From: Serinicoccus chungangensis
Lineage (GTDB): Bacteria; Actinomycetota; Actinomycetes; Actinomycetales; Dermatophilaceae
Direction: 5' to 3'
Assembly: GCF_001483745.1 (NCBI RefSeq)
Contig: NZ_LQBL01000011.1
Coordinates: forward strand, 124,001 to 188,000
Length of the DNA stretch: 64,000 nucleotides
In this document: piece after piece, positions 19,196-27,377 of the stretch
Layout: each line of letters opens with the position of its first letter
How positions within the stretch are numbered: the stretch's first letter is position 1
The notes under the pieces: model-generated
What the model was told of the DNA's origin: nothing
The model's database searches: none
Seen by the model: only the letters and a program-made list of their open reading frames with translations
Translations under genes and position numbers: made by a program

Positions 19196-19219
19196 TGCAT
19201 AGGTATACTGACCTATGCA
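19196..19219. promoter_or_regulatory. perfect 9-bp palindrome overlapping a -10 box (operator candidate) upstream of rocD
   Basis: Arms TGCATAGGT (19196-19204) and ACCTATGCA (19211-19219) are separated by ATACTG. The spacer creates TATACT (19204-19209), a near-perfect -10 hexamer. A protein bound here would block the promoter. It lies 75 bases before the rocD ATG. Confidence 0.65.
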
Positions 19220-19293
19220 TGACTACACGGTGTGGTGTGGTCGTGCCCACCGACCCCCGGGCCCTGCCTGCCGGCCCCCGCGCGACCCCTAGG

Positions 19294-20523
19294 ATGACGA
19301 GCATGACTGAGCTGTCCACGAACCAGGCCTACATCGACCTCGAGGACCAGGTCGCGGCCCACAACTACAGCCCGCTCCCGGTGGTGGTGGGGCACGCCGA
19401 GGGCATCCACGTGACCGACGTGGAGGGCCGCACCTACATCGACGCGCTCTCCGGCTACTCGGCGCTGAACTTCGGGCACCGGCACCCGGGGCTGGTGCAG
19501 GCCGCGAAGGACCAGCTGGACCGCTCCACCCTGACCTCTCGCGCCTTCCACAACGACCAGCTCGGTCCGTTCTGCGAGGCGCTGGCGCGGCTCGTGGGCA
19601 AGGACATGATCCTGCCGATGAACACCGGCGCCGAGGCCGTCGAGACGGCCCTCAAGATCGCCCGCAAGTGGGCCTACCAGGTCAAGGGCGTGCCGGAGGG
19701 GCAGGCCGAGATCATCGTCATGGACGGCAACTTCCACGGCCGCACGACGACCATCATCTCCTTCTCCGACGACCCGGAGGCGCACGACCACTACGGCCCC
19801 TACACCCCCGGCTTCGTCGCGGTGCCCTACGGCGACCTCGCCGCCGTCGAGGCGGCCATCACCGACAACACCGCCGCGGTGCTCGTCGAGCCGATCCAGG
19901 GCGAGCAGGGCGTCATGATCCCCGCGGAGGGCTACCTGCCCGGCCTGCGCGAGCTGTGCACCCGCACCAACGTCCTCATGATCGCCGACGAGATCCAGTC
20001 CGGCCTCGGCCGCACCGGCACCTCGCTGGCCTGCGAGTACGAGGGTGTCGAGGCCGACATGTACACCCTCGGCAAGGCCCTCGGTGGCGGCATCGTCCCG
20101 GTCTCCGCCGTCGCGGCCGACGCCGAGGTGATGAACGTCATCACGCCGGGCACCCACGGCTCCACCTTCGGCGGCAACCCGCTGGCGGCCGCGGTCGGCA
20201 AGGCGGTCGTCGACCTGCTCGCCACCGGGGAGCACCAGGCGCACGCCAAGGAGCTCGAGAGCGTCTTCGCCGAGGAGCTGGGTCAGCTGGTCGGCCAGGG
20301 CGCCGAGCGCGTGCGCGTGCGCGGCCTGTGGGCCGGCATCGACATCGACCCCGAGCTCATGACCGGCAAGGAGGCGTGCAAGGCGCTGGCCAAGAAGGGC
20401 GTCCTCGCCAAGGACACCCACGGCTCGACCATCCGCCTCGCCCCGCCGCTGACGATCACCGAGGACGAGCTGCGCCAGATCACCGACGCGTTGGCTGCCG
20501 TGCTCGCCGAGGCCCGCGGCTGA
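19294..20523 (+). CDS. rocD: ornithine aminotransferase
   Basis: PLP enzyme that moves the delta-amino group of ornithine to 2-oxoglutarate, giving glutamate semialdehyde, in arginine/ornithine breakdown. 409 residues from ATG 19294 (a second in-frame ATG at 19303). Class III aminotransferase features: LSGYSALNFGHRHPGLVQA, NTGAEAVETALKIARKW, NFHGRTTT, ADEIQSGLGRTG and the PLP lysine in MYTLGKALGGG (about residue 261). The ALNFGH and TGAEAVE forms are typical of ornithine rather than 4-aminobutyrate aminotransferases. A palindromic operator candidate lies upstream. No obvious Shine-Dalgarno site precedes either ATG. Confidence 0.92.
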   Translation: MTSMTELSTNQAYIDLEDQVAAHNYSPLPVVVGHAEGIHVTDVEGRTYIDALSGYSALNFGHRHPGLVQAAKDQLDRSTLTSRAFHNDQLGPFCEALARLVGKDMILPMNTGAEAVETALKIARKWAYQVKGVPEGQAEIIVMDGNFHGRTTTIISFSDDPEAHDHYGPYTPGFVAVPYGDLAAVEAAITDNTAAVLVEPIQGEQGVMIPAEGYLPGLRELCTRTNVLMIADEIQSGLGRTGTSLACEYEGVEADMYTLGKALGGGIVPVSAVAADAEVMNVITPGTHGSTFGGNPLAAAVGKAVVDLLATGEHQAHAKELESVFAEELGQLVGQGAERVRVRGLWAGIDIDPELMTGKEACKALAKKGVLAKDTHGSTIRLAPPLTITEDELRQITDALAAVLAEARG

Positions 20524-21419
20524 GCCTCTCCCTCCCTGGCGGGCTCCTGTTCGTCGGGGTGGTCGTGCTCCCCGGGGTCATCCTGCCCGGGCTGCTGCTG
20601 CGGTATTCCGTGGGCAGGCTCGCGCGGGGACGTCGCGATGCCGACACCCGGGCCGCCCTGGTGGGTGGTCTGGTCACGGTCGCCGTTCCCGTCGTCGGCA
20701 TGGGCCTGCTCGGGTATGCCGCCGGCCCCGTCGTCGTCGGGCTGGGCACGGGCCTGCTGCTGCTCGCCGCGTGGCCGGGGTTCGTCATGCTCGTCCTCCT
20801 GGCGGTCCGGTGGCGGCTCTCCCGACCCGGCTCTGCGACCCGCTGCAGCGCCGTCGTCGTGCTGGGGATGCCCGTGCCGCACGGCGAGGTGGGCGCGGAG
20901 CTCGCAGCGCGGCTGCAGGGAGGGCTCACGCTGCTGGCCTCGGTGACGGGCCGGCCCGATGAGACCGGCAGCGGGGCGACCGGCGACATCGGGGCGGAGC
21001 GGGCCGACGTGCCGCTCGTCCTCACCGGCGGCCGCGGCACCCGCGGTCGTCCGGCCGAGGCCGTCGTCATGCAGCGATGGGTCCTGGGGGTCGACCCGCA
21101 GGTGTCCGTCGTCCTCGAGGACCGGGCCACCACCACGGTGGAGAACCTCGTGCTCTCGACGGACCAGCTGCGTTCGCGCGGCATACCCCCGCCCTACGCG
21201 GTCGTCACCAGCGCCTACCACGCGCCGCGGACCAGCTGGCGCGTCCGCCAGCACCGGCTGCCGCTGCGGGTGGTCGGGGTGCGGGCGCCGGTGGACTCGG
21301 CGGCCGGGAGCTACCTGCGTGAGCTGCTCGTCGTGCTCAAGGAGGCCCGGTGGGCGCACCCCGTCGTCGCCGCCCTGGTCCTCGGCGTGGCACTGCTGGC
21401 GGTCCTGGCCGCGCGCTGA
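20520..21419 (+). CDS. YdcF/DUF218-like membrane protein
   Basis: About 299 residues. Two or three N-terminal hydrophobic segments (VGVVVLPGVILPGLLL, LVTVAVPVVGMGLL and GLLLLAAWPGFVMLVLL) are followed by a DUF218 domain: SAVVVLGMPVPHGEVGAEL, VPLVLTGGRGT, EDRATTTVENLVLSTDQLR, VVTSAYHAPRTSWRV and a final hydrophobic helix. Relatives such as SanA/ElyC act at the envelope. The start is uncertain: a CTG at 20520 overlaps the rocD stop with GAGG seven bases upstream, or a GTG at 20559 can be used. No ATG is available. Confidence 0.75.
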   Translation: MSLSLPGGLLFVGVVVLPGVILPGLLLRYSVGRLARGRRDADTRAALVGGLVTVAVPVVGMGLLGYAAGPVVVGLGTGLLLLAAWPGFVMLVLLAVRWRLSRPGSATRCSAVVVLGMPVPHGEVGAELAARLQGGLTLLASVTGRPDETGSGATGDIGAERADVPLVLTGGRGTRGRPAEAVVMQRWVLGVDPQVSVVLEDRATTTVENLVLSTDQLRSRGIPPPYAVVTSAYHAPRTSWRVRQHRLPLRVVGVRAPVDSAAGSYLRELLVVLKEARWAHPVVAALVLGVALLAVLAAR

Positions 21420-21634
21420 GGACCCTGGTTCGCCGTCTTTTGCGCAACCTAGTGGCGCATGGCTCGTCACGTCTGGAGCCCCCAAACGCCGCTGGGTCGC
21501 CGCCGAGGGCGCATACTAAGGCACACTAGTCTGGCTCTACCTGTAGTTCGACGACTGCTCCGGCGAACGAGACCAGGGCGGTGGAGATCAGCCGTAAAAC
21601 GTGTGCCATGAAGAGCGAGGCAAGGAGGCCTCTT

Positions 21635-22636
21635 ATGATTCTGCGTGAATATCTTTATGTGGACACTACCGCTGTCCGAGGAATATTGGCTCAGCTGGAT
21701 GCTGGAATAGTCGAATCTGAAACTTCAGCAAAAGAGTCTGATAAGAAGTCGGCCGGAGGCGTCAAAGGTTTTGTTGAGCACGCTCAAAATTGGTCAGAGG
21801 CGCGCACTACAACGAAGGCAATGGCTGATGCCCTTTTCCCCCAGTTGGAGGACGCGCTTGAGTCAGAGGGTTTGCTCGAAGACGTCTCAGAGCTGATAAA
21901 CAGCGACGATTTCTGGGCAGAGGAAGAAGTCCAGGAGCGACTGCATCCTGGGAAGATTGTCCGTGTGACCGCACCTGGGTACCTGATCGACGCACGATTT
22001 ATTGCAACCATTCTCGGTGGGTTCGCCGCGGTAGACCGGGGCATGGTGAACATGGGGATCACGCAGGTGGCTGTTGACCCTGTGCTGCCTCCGAAAGCGA
22101 AGGGCCCGAAGAGCAAGCCATATAAAGAAATGCCCGGGGAGTCCGAGAATCTTGAGGGGGGCATCCCGATAGGACGCTTAGCCTTTGGCGATGAGAATGG
22201 GATAAGCGGTGAGTTTCTGCGCGGCGTTGTGCAGGTGACTCGGGGCATGTTCGCCCCTGGCCTGCATCTTTCTCTAGCTCCCGATGCTGAAGGAGCGGGT
22301 GCCATCAGCGTTCGCCTACAAGAGGGTCGTCAATTTCTAGACGTGGAGCCCGATATTCTTTTTGCCAACTATGGGGTCGGTGTGCAGGAATGGACGGTCG
22401 TTGGCACCATTGGACATCACCCGTTGCCAACTCCTGATCTTTCAGATGGAGACTTTATGTTCGCGGATGGTGAGGGTGTTCGCCGTGGCGAGTTTGGCCG
22501 ATACGTGAATCAGTTGGGGACCACGTTGGCCAATCTTGGGTTCACGGACCTGCCCCAGGCTCCGGGCTTTTCCCTCATTCCCTGGGCTGTTTACAGAACT
22601 ATTGCGATTGCTGGAGTCGGCAAAGAAGATCTATAG
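21635..22636 (+). CDS. DUF6414-like protein of unknown function, probably horizontally acquired
   Basis: 333 residues from ATG 21635, preceded by AGGAGG at 21623-21628. The N-terminus ILREYLYVDTTAVRGILAQL with DAGIVES resembles proteins that I recall annotated as DUF6414 (pattern LREFLYLDxxxVxSLLAQLxxG). The rest is soluble, with mixed alpha/beta character. Codon use is clearly different from its neighbours: many A/T-ending codons such as GAT, GAA, TTT, TCT. The gene abuts a decayed serine recombinase at 22637, so it probably arrived with an integrated element. 21420-21634 upstream is also AT-richer and holds no other gene I can support. Function unknown. Confidence 0.7.
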   Translation: MILREYLYVDTTAVRGILAQLDAGIVESETSAKESDKKSAGGVKGFVEHAQNWSEARTTTKAMADALFPQLEDALESEGLLEDVSELINSDDFWAEEEVQERLHPGKIVRVTAPGYLIDARFIATILGGFAAVDRGMVNMGITQVAVDPVLPPKAKGPKSKPYKEMPGESENLEGGIPIGRLAFGDENGISGEFLRGVVQVTRGMFAPGLHLSLAPDAEGAGAISVRLQEGRQFLDVEPDILFANYGVGVQEWTVVGTIGHHPLPTPDLSDGDFMFADGEGVRRGEFGRYVNQLGTTLANLGFTDLPQAPGFSLIPWAVYRTIAIAGVGKEDL

Positions 22637-22872
22637 GTCAGCAGCAAACACCATCACGGCGTCGGACTCGCCCAGTCCGATGGCCGCGAGCATGTACTGG
22701 TACTGCGGGCGGGTCTTGCCGGAGTAGGCGGACACGTCACCGTGAGCAAACTCGCACACCACGGGCCACCCTCGCCGCTCGGCTTCCGCACGGCACTCCT
22801 GAAGTTAGCGCTTCACCTACGGCGCTTATTCTCTCCGAGACGGTCCCGACTCATCCTGGCGTAGATGACCGC
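22637..22872 (-). pseudogene. decayed serine recombinase, N-terminal catalytic fragment
   Basis: On the minus strand one frame reads PRAAVIYARMSRDRLGENKR, the N-terminal YARxS catalytic-serine motif of serine recombinases. After a frameshift another frame gives VGEALTS, and a third gives QECRAEAERRGW and GDVSAYSGKTRPQYQYML, ending at VMVFAAD. These three pieces align in order with resolvase/large serine integrase N-termini, so at least two frameshifts have accumulated. The remnant ends abruptly at the stop codon of the DUF6414-like gene, and the DNA-binding part is absent. Confidence 0.75.
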
Positions 22873-22957
22873 CGCTCGAGGCGCGATCTGTGGGATGGGG
22901 TGAGAACCAGCGAGTAGTCGGCAGAGCGGCTCTGGTGACTGCCACCTGGCACCAGCG

Positions 22958-23902
22958 TCACCGGGCCGGTCGCAGCCGACGGCATACGGCGTCGAGGTGC
23001 TCGACCAGTTCGGGCGGATCGAGCACCTCGACCTCGGTGCCGAGCAGCATGAGCTCCACCGCGAGGTAGTCCAGCGTCTCGCCACCGGTGACGAGCTCGC
23101 ACCACCCGTCTCCGAGGTCGCGGATCTCCCCGGCCAACGGGGACACCCGGTCCGCCAGGTCCGCCAGCGACATCCGCACCCGGGCGGTCGCGACGTGTCG
23201 GTAGGGGGAGCGGGTCACCGACCGGGTGATGTATGCCGCAGGGTCCGGGACCTCCCGGACGGCGCCGCGCAGGGTGCCCACGGTCAGCTCGCGGACCCGG
23301 TCGAGACGGAAGCTGCGCCAGTCGTCCCGGTCCAGGTCGAAGGCGAGCAGGTACCACCGGTAGCTCACCGCGACGAGGCTGGCGGGCTCGATCCGCCGCC
23401 GTGACTCCTCGCCGTCGCGGGCGACGTACCGCAGCGTCGCGCGCAGCCGGTCGCGGCAGGCGCGCGAGGCGGCCATGAGGATCGCCGGGTCGACGACCGC
23501 GGCGGGGGTGCCGACGGTGACCAGGCTGTCGTGCAGGGCGGAGACCTGCTCGCGGGCGCGCCCGGGCATGACCTGGTCGAGCTTGGCGAGGATCCGCACG
23601 GCGCTGTCGGCGACCCCGGCCACGCTCCCGCCGGCGGCCAGCCGCAGGCACACGGCGATGGCGACCGCCTCGTCCTCGGCGAGCAGCAGCGGGGGCAGCG
23701 AGCCCCCCGCGCCCAGCTGGTAGCCGCCGCCGGTGCCGCTGCTGGCCCGCACCGGGTAGCCGAGCTCGCGCAACCGGTCGATGTCGCGCCGGATGCTGCG
23801 GGTGGTCACGCCGAGCCGGTCGGCGAGCTCCTCGGAGGTCCACAGCGCCCGCGTCTGGAAGAGACCCAGCAGCCGCAGCACCCGGGTCGTCGGATCCGTC
23901 AT
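22958..23902 (-). CDS. WYL domain transcriptional regulator (YafY-type)
   Basis: 314-residue regulator. N-terminal HTH (VLRLLGLFQTRALWTSEELA, DRLGVTTRSIRRDIDRLREL, then LGYPVRASSGTGGGYQLGAG) is the DeoR/YafY-type DNA-binding part. The middle contains the WYL region (SLVAVSYRWYLLAFDLDRDD) and the C-terminal extension ends RRLRPAR. WYL regulators sense small ligands. ATG at 23902 was chosen over a longer frame that runs antisense through the neighbour. It is divergent from the DinB gene with a 60-base gap, so it may control it. Confidence 0.92.
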   Translation of the reverse strand: MTDPTTRVLRLLGLFQTRALWTSEELADRLGVTTRSIRRDIDRLRELGYPVRASSGTGGGYQLGAGGSLPPLLLAEDEAVAIAVCLRLAAGGSVAGVADSAVRILAKLDQVMPGRAREQVSALHDSLVTVGTPAAVVDPAILMAASRACRDRLRATLRYVARDGEESRRRIEPASLVAVSYRWYLLAFDLDRDDWRSFRLDRVRELTVGTLRGAVREVPDPAAYITRSVTRSPYRHVATARVRMSLADLADRVSPLAGEIRDLGDGWCELVTGGETLDYLAVELMLLGTEVEVLDPPELVEHLDAVCRRLRPAR

Positions 23903-23962
23903 GGCGCCACTGTGCCACGGCTGCGGACACCTCCTGTCCGGCTCGCGTGGTGTCCTCGCCGT

Positions 23963-24529
23963 ATGGACGCACTGACGACGGACCTGTGGGAGCAGCTGGA
24001 CTGGCACTGGCAGGGGCAGGCCAGGCCGAGGCTGGACGGGCTGACCGACGAGGAGTACCTCTGGGAGCCCGCGTCCGGCACCTGGAGCGCACGCCCGCGG
24101 GACGCCGCGCCGCCGCCCTCGGTGACCGCGCGCGCCGGGGGCGGGCAGTGGCTCCTGGACTGGGCTCACCCGGAGCCGGAGCCGGCGCCCGTCACCTCGA
24201 TCGCGTGGCGGCTCGGCCACGTGGTCGTCGGGGTCCTGGGCGCCCGCGCGCACAGCCACTTCGGCGGCCCGACGGCGGACATCCTCACGTGGGACTACGC
24301 CGGCACCGCGGCCGGGGCGCTCGACCAGCTCGACGCCGCGTATGCCGCCTGGTCGGCCGGGGTGCGGGGGCTCGACGCCGAGGCGTTGCAGCGGCCGGTG
24401 GGACCGGCGGAGGGGCCGTGGGCGGCCGCCCCGATGCTCACCCTGGTCCTGCACATCAACCGCGAGGTCATCCACCACCTCGCCGAGGTCGCCCTGCTGC
24501 GCGACCTCTGGGCCAACGGCGTGCGCTGA
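23963..24529 (+). CDS. DinB superfamily protein
   Basis: 188-residue four-helix-bundle protein of the DinB/mycothiol-transferase-like group. Visible features: LWEQLDWHWQGQARPRLDGL, TDEEYLWEPASGTWSARP, TSIAWRLGHVVVGVLGARAH (metal-binding His in the second helix) and VLHINREVIHHLAEVALLRD (the paired His residues of the third site). The pattern is that of metal-dependent thiol transferases in actinobacteria. Substrate unknown. Divergent from the WYL regulator, a common pairing. Confidence 0.85.
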   Translation: MDALTTDLWEQLDWHWQGQARPRLDGLTDEEYLWEPASGTWSARPRDAAPPPSVTARAGGGQWLLDWAHPEPEPAPVTSIAWRLGHVVVGVLGARAHSHFGGPTADILTWDYAGTAAGALDQLDAAYAAWSAGVRGLDAEALQRPVGPAEGPWAAAPMLTLVLHINREVIHHLAEVALLRDLWANGVR

Positions 24530-24571
24530 GCGGCCCCGCGTCCCTCACCGGGCCGGTGCTCAGACCGGTGC

Positions 24572-26617
24572 TCAGACCGGGGCGCCGGGCGTCCAGCGTG
24601 CGGCGGTCTCGTCGCGCAGCATCTGGGAGTTGAGCCAGGGCTCGGGGATGCCGAGGCCCTCGACCAGCTCGAGCGCCTGCGGGCGCAGCTCGGCGCACAG
24701 CGTGTTGATCTGCGCGATGACGGCCTTGGCGCGGCCGGCCGACATCCGGTTGTGGGCCTGGAACCATCCCGCGTCGGCGTCGATGGAGCTCAGGGCGTAG
24801 AGCGTGCAGAGCCGCTCGAGCACCTCGCGCACCTGCTCGTCCTCGCACGCCTCGACGCCCGTGACGAAGGCCTCCAGCACGAAGCGGTCCATGTGGGTGC
24901 GGGCGGCGAGGAGCACGTGGTCCTGCGCCGAGTTGAAGGCCTCGAAGGAGTCCCGGTCGTCGGCCCGGCGCCGCAGCCGGGTCGCGAGGGTCTCCAGGAC
25001 GTGGCGCTCGCGGTCGGCGAACATCGCGAGGTGCCAGCCGCGGTCGAGCAGGGTGTCGTCCTCGCCCTTGCGGGCCGCCGCCGAGCGCAGCCGCTCGACG
25101 AGCGGCCGCGCGGCCGTGGCCTCGACGAACTGCCCGCCGAAGGCGCGAGCGGCGAACTGCACCATGCCGCGCATGTCGAGGTCGCCCCACATCTCCTTGT
25201 AGCCCGACAGCAGCCCCTTGGCCACCAGCTGCAGCAGCACCGTGTTGTCGCCCTCGAAGGTGGCGAAGACGTCGGCGTCGCCGCGCAGCGTGGTCAGGCC
25301 GTTCTCGGCGAGGTAGCCCGCGCCGCCGCACGCCTCCCGGCACATCTGGATGGTGTCGTTGCTGAACCGCGTCGTGACGGCCTTGAGCCCGGCGGCCCGG
25401 GTCTCCAGCTCGCGCTGCGCCTCCTGGTCCTTGGTCGGCATCTCGTGCAGCTCCTGCAGCCGATCGGTGAGCTCGTTGACCGCGAACATGTGGGCGTAGG
25501 CCGTGGCGATGCCGGGGATGAGCTTGCGCTGGTGGGCGAGGTAGTCCAGCAGGAGCACCTCGCCGTCGTGCCCGGGCGCGCTGAACTGGCGCCGGCGCAG
25601 GGCATACCGGGTGGCGATGGAGAGCGCCTTGCGGGACGCGGTGGCGGCGCCGGCCGCGACGCAGATGCGGCCGCGCACCAGGGTCCCCAGCATGGTGAAG
25701 AAGCGCTTGCCGTCGCTGTCGATGTCCGAGACGTAGCGGCCCTCGTCGTCGATGCCGCCGTAGCGGTTCAGCAGGTGGCTGCGCGGGACCCGCACCTGGT
25801 CGAAGGTGATCGTCCCGTTGTCCACCCCGGCCAGCCCGCCCTTGGCGCCGTTGTCGCCGAGCGTGACGCCGGGCGCGGGACGCCCGTCCTCGTCGCGGAT
25901 CGGCACCACGACGACGTGCACGCCGTGCGACTCGCCGTCCACGACGAGCTGGCCGTAGACCGCGGCGACGTGCGCGTCGTGGGCGGCCGCGCCGATGTAG
26001 GTCTTGGTCGACGAGGGGGTGGGAGAGTGCACGACGATCTCGTCCGTGGCCGCGTCATAGGTATGCGTGGTCTCCAGCGACGCTACGTCGGAGCCGTGCC
26101 CGAACTCGGTCATGGCGTAGCACCCGACCTGCTCCATCGACAGGATGGGCGGCAGGAAGGTCTCGTGGTGCCACTGCGTGCCGAGCGCCGTGACCGCCCC
26201 GCCGTAGAGGCCGAAGTGGACCCCGGACTTCACGGTGAGCGACAGGTCGCCGTGGGCCGTCATCTCGAAGTCGACGCACGAGCGGCCGACGTCGTCCAGG
26301 CCCCCCTGGGCGACCGGGAAGCCGCTGCCGGCCATGCCCAGCTCGATCAGCCGCCGCAGGGCGTCGGTGGTCCACTCGCGCGCCTCGGGCATCGTGAGCT
26401 CGGGGTCGCGCACCATGGTCGAGGCGGGGACGGTCGCGCGGGCGAGGTCACGGACCGGGCCGTAGCGGCCGCCGGTCGCCCGGCGCAGGGCCTCACCGAG
26501 GTCGGTGAGCTCCTCGTCCGACTGCGGCCGGGTCGCCGCCGCGTCGGCGCTGGCCGGCATGCTGACGTCGGTGTCCGGCTGCGGGGTGTGGGTCTGCGGC
26601 TGGGCGGACGTGGTCAT
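24572..26617 (-). CDS. fadE5: acyl-CoA dehydrogenase, FadE5-like
   Basis: FAD-dependent enzyme for the first step of fatty-acid beta-oxidation. 681 residues from ATG 26617. Middle-domain signature GCYAMTEFGHGSDVASLETT and the NGTITFDQVRVPRSHLLNRY segment, and C-terminal ACGGAGYLAENGLTTLRGD with DVFATFEGDNTVLLQL, resemble the large acyl-CoA dehydrogenase/oxidase group. It overlaps the tetR upstream by four bases. The neighbourhood (fadA2, fabG4, htdX divergent) is the same as around M. tuberculosis Rv0244c fadE5. A ~45-residue polar N-terminal extension precedes the domain. Confidence 0.9.
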   Translation of the reverse strand: MTTSAQPQTHTPQPDTDVSMPASADAAATRPQSDEELTDLGEALRRATGGRYGPVRDLARATVPASTMVRDPELTMPEAREWTTDALRRLIELGMAGSGFPVAQGGLDDVGRSCVDFEMTAHGDLSLTVKSGVHFGLYGGAVTALGTQWHHETFLPPILSMEQVGCYAMTEFGHGSDVASLETTHTYDAATDEIVVHSPTPSSTKTYIGAAAHDAHVAAVYGQLVVDGESHGVHVVVVPIRDEDGRPAPGVTLGDNGAKGGLAGVDNGTITFDQVRVPRSHLLNRYGGIDDEGRYVSDIDSDGKRFFTMLGTLVRGRICVAAGAATASRKALSIATRYALRRRQFSAPGHDGEVLLLDYLAHQRKLIPGIATAYAHMFAVNELTDRLQELHEMPTKDQEAQRELETRAAGLKAVTTRFSNDTIQMCREACGGAGYLAENGLTTLRGDADVFATFEGDNTVLLQLVAKGLLSGYKEMWGDLDMRGMVQFAARAFGGQFVEATAARPLVERLRSAAARKGEDDTLLDRGWHLAMFADRERHVLETLATRLRRRADDRDSFEAFNSAQDHVLLAARTHMDRFVLEAFVTGVEACEDEQVREVLERLCTLYALSSIDADAGWFQAHNRMSAGRAKAVIAQINTLCAELRPQALELVEGLGIPEPWLNSQMLRDETAARWTPGAPV

Positions 26618-27288
26618 GGGCGGGGTCCTCCTGCGAGTGCGGGGCGGATGAGCTCGACGACGGCGTGGGTGGCCGCGTCGACGCTGAGCTGGGTGGTGCT
26701 GCGGCCGGTGAGGAAGTGGTCGGCGCTGGCGCGCACGAGCCCGACGATGCCGTGGCCCCAGGCCAGGGCCAGCGTGTCCGCCTCGTCCGCGCGACCGGTG
26801 TCGAGCAGGTGGCCGCGGATGGCGACGGCGATCTGCTCGCCGACCCGGTCGGTGAGGCGGTGCACCGGGTCGTCGGGGTCGCCCTCGGTGGTCTCCAGGG
26901 GGCGGGTCATGACGAAGCGGTAGATCTCCGGGTCCCGCTGCACCAGCGCGAGGTAGGACCGCACCATGGCCTCGATCCGGGTGACGACGTCGCCGCCCTG
27001 CTGCTGCGCGGCCTCCAGGTCGGTGAGGACGTTCTCGTCGACGGCCTGCACGACGGCGCCGTAGAGACCGGCCCGGTCGCCCAGGTGGCGGTAGAGGACG
27101 GTCTTGCTCGTCCCGGCCTGCGCGGCGATCTCGTCCATGCCGACGCCCGCGCCGTGGCGGCGGATCGCCTTGAGGGCGGCCTCCACGAGCTGCCGGCGGC
27201 GGCGCGCGCGGTGCGCCTCCCACCGGGAGTCCCGCCCGTCCCGGGGCACGGCCACGGCCTGGTCCGCGCCGTCGGTCTGGATCGTCAT
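26614..27288 (-). CDS. TetR family regulator of the fatty-acid oxidation cluster
   Basis: 224 residues. HTH part: LVEAALKAIRRHGAGVGMDE, then IAAQAGTSKTVLYRHLGDRA. The ligand-binding half is helical (LVQRDPEIYRFVMTRPLE). It starts at 27288, is translationally coupled to the fadE5-like gene (stop overlaps its ATG), and is divergent from fadA2 across an 89-base gap with a CTGTA-N5-TACAG dyad. It is therefore a likely acyl-CoA-responsive repressor of this locus, by analogy with TetR-type Fad regulators; the ligand is inferred. Confidence 0.9.
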   Translation of the reverse strand: MTIQTDGADQAVAVPRDGRDSRWEAHRARRRRQLVEAALKAIRRHGAGVGMDEIAAQAGTSKTVLYRHLGDRAGLYGAVVQAVDENVLTDLEAAQQQGGDVVTRIEAMVRSYLALVQRDPEIYRFVMTRPLETTEGDPDDPVHRLTDRVGEQIAVAIRGHLLDTGRADEADTLALAWGHGIVGLVRASADHFLTGRSTTQLSVDAATHAVVELIRPALAGGPRP

Positions 27289-27312
27289 ACCCTCGAGAGT
27301 ACCGCGTACCTG

Positions 27313-27327
27313 CTGTATCGGCTACAG
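27313..27327. promoter_or_regulatory. dyad between tetR and fadA2, operator candidate
   Basis: CTGTA (27313-27317) and TACAG (27323-27327) flank TCGGC in the 89-base divergent gap. GTAC-CGC-GTAC lies just to the left. Position and symmetry suit a TetR binding site covering both promoters. Confidence 0.45.
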
Positions 27328-27377
27328 TCGGTATCAGATAGTCGTCCCGCCGTGACCCCGCCCGCGAGGAGATCCCC

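Noticed and set aside
22958-24478. 506-codon version of the WYL regulator
   Set aside because: The first ~190 codons are antisense to the DinB gene. The HTH begins right after ATG 23902.
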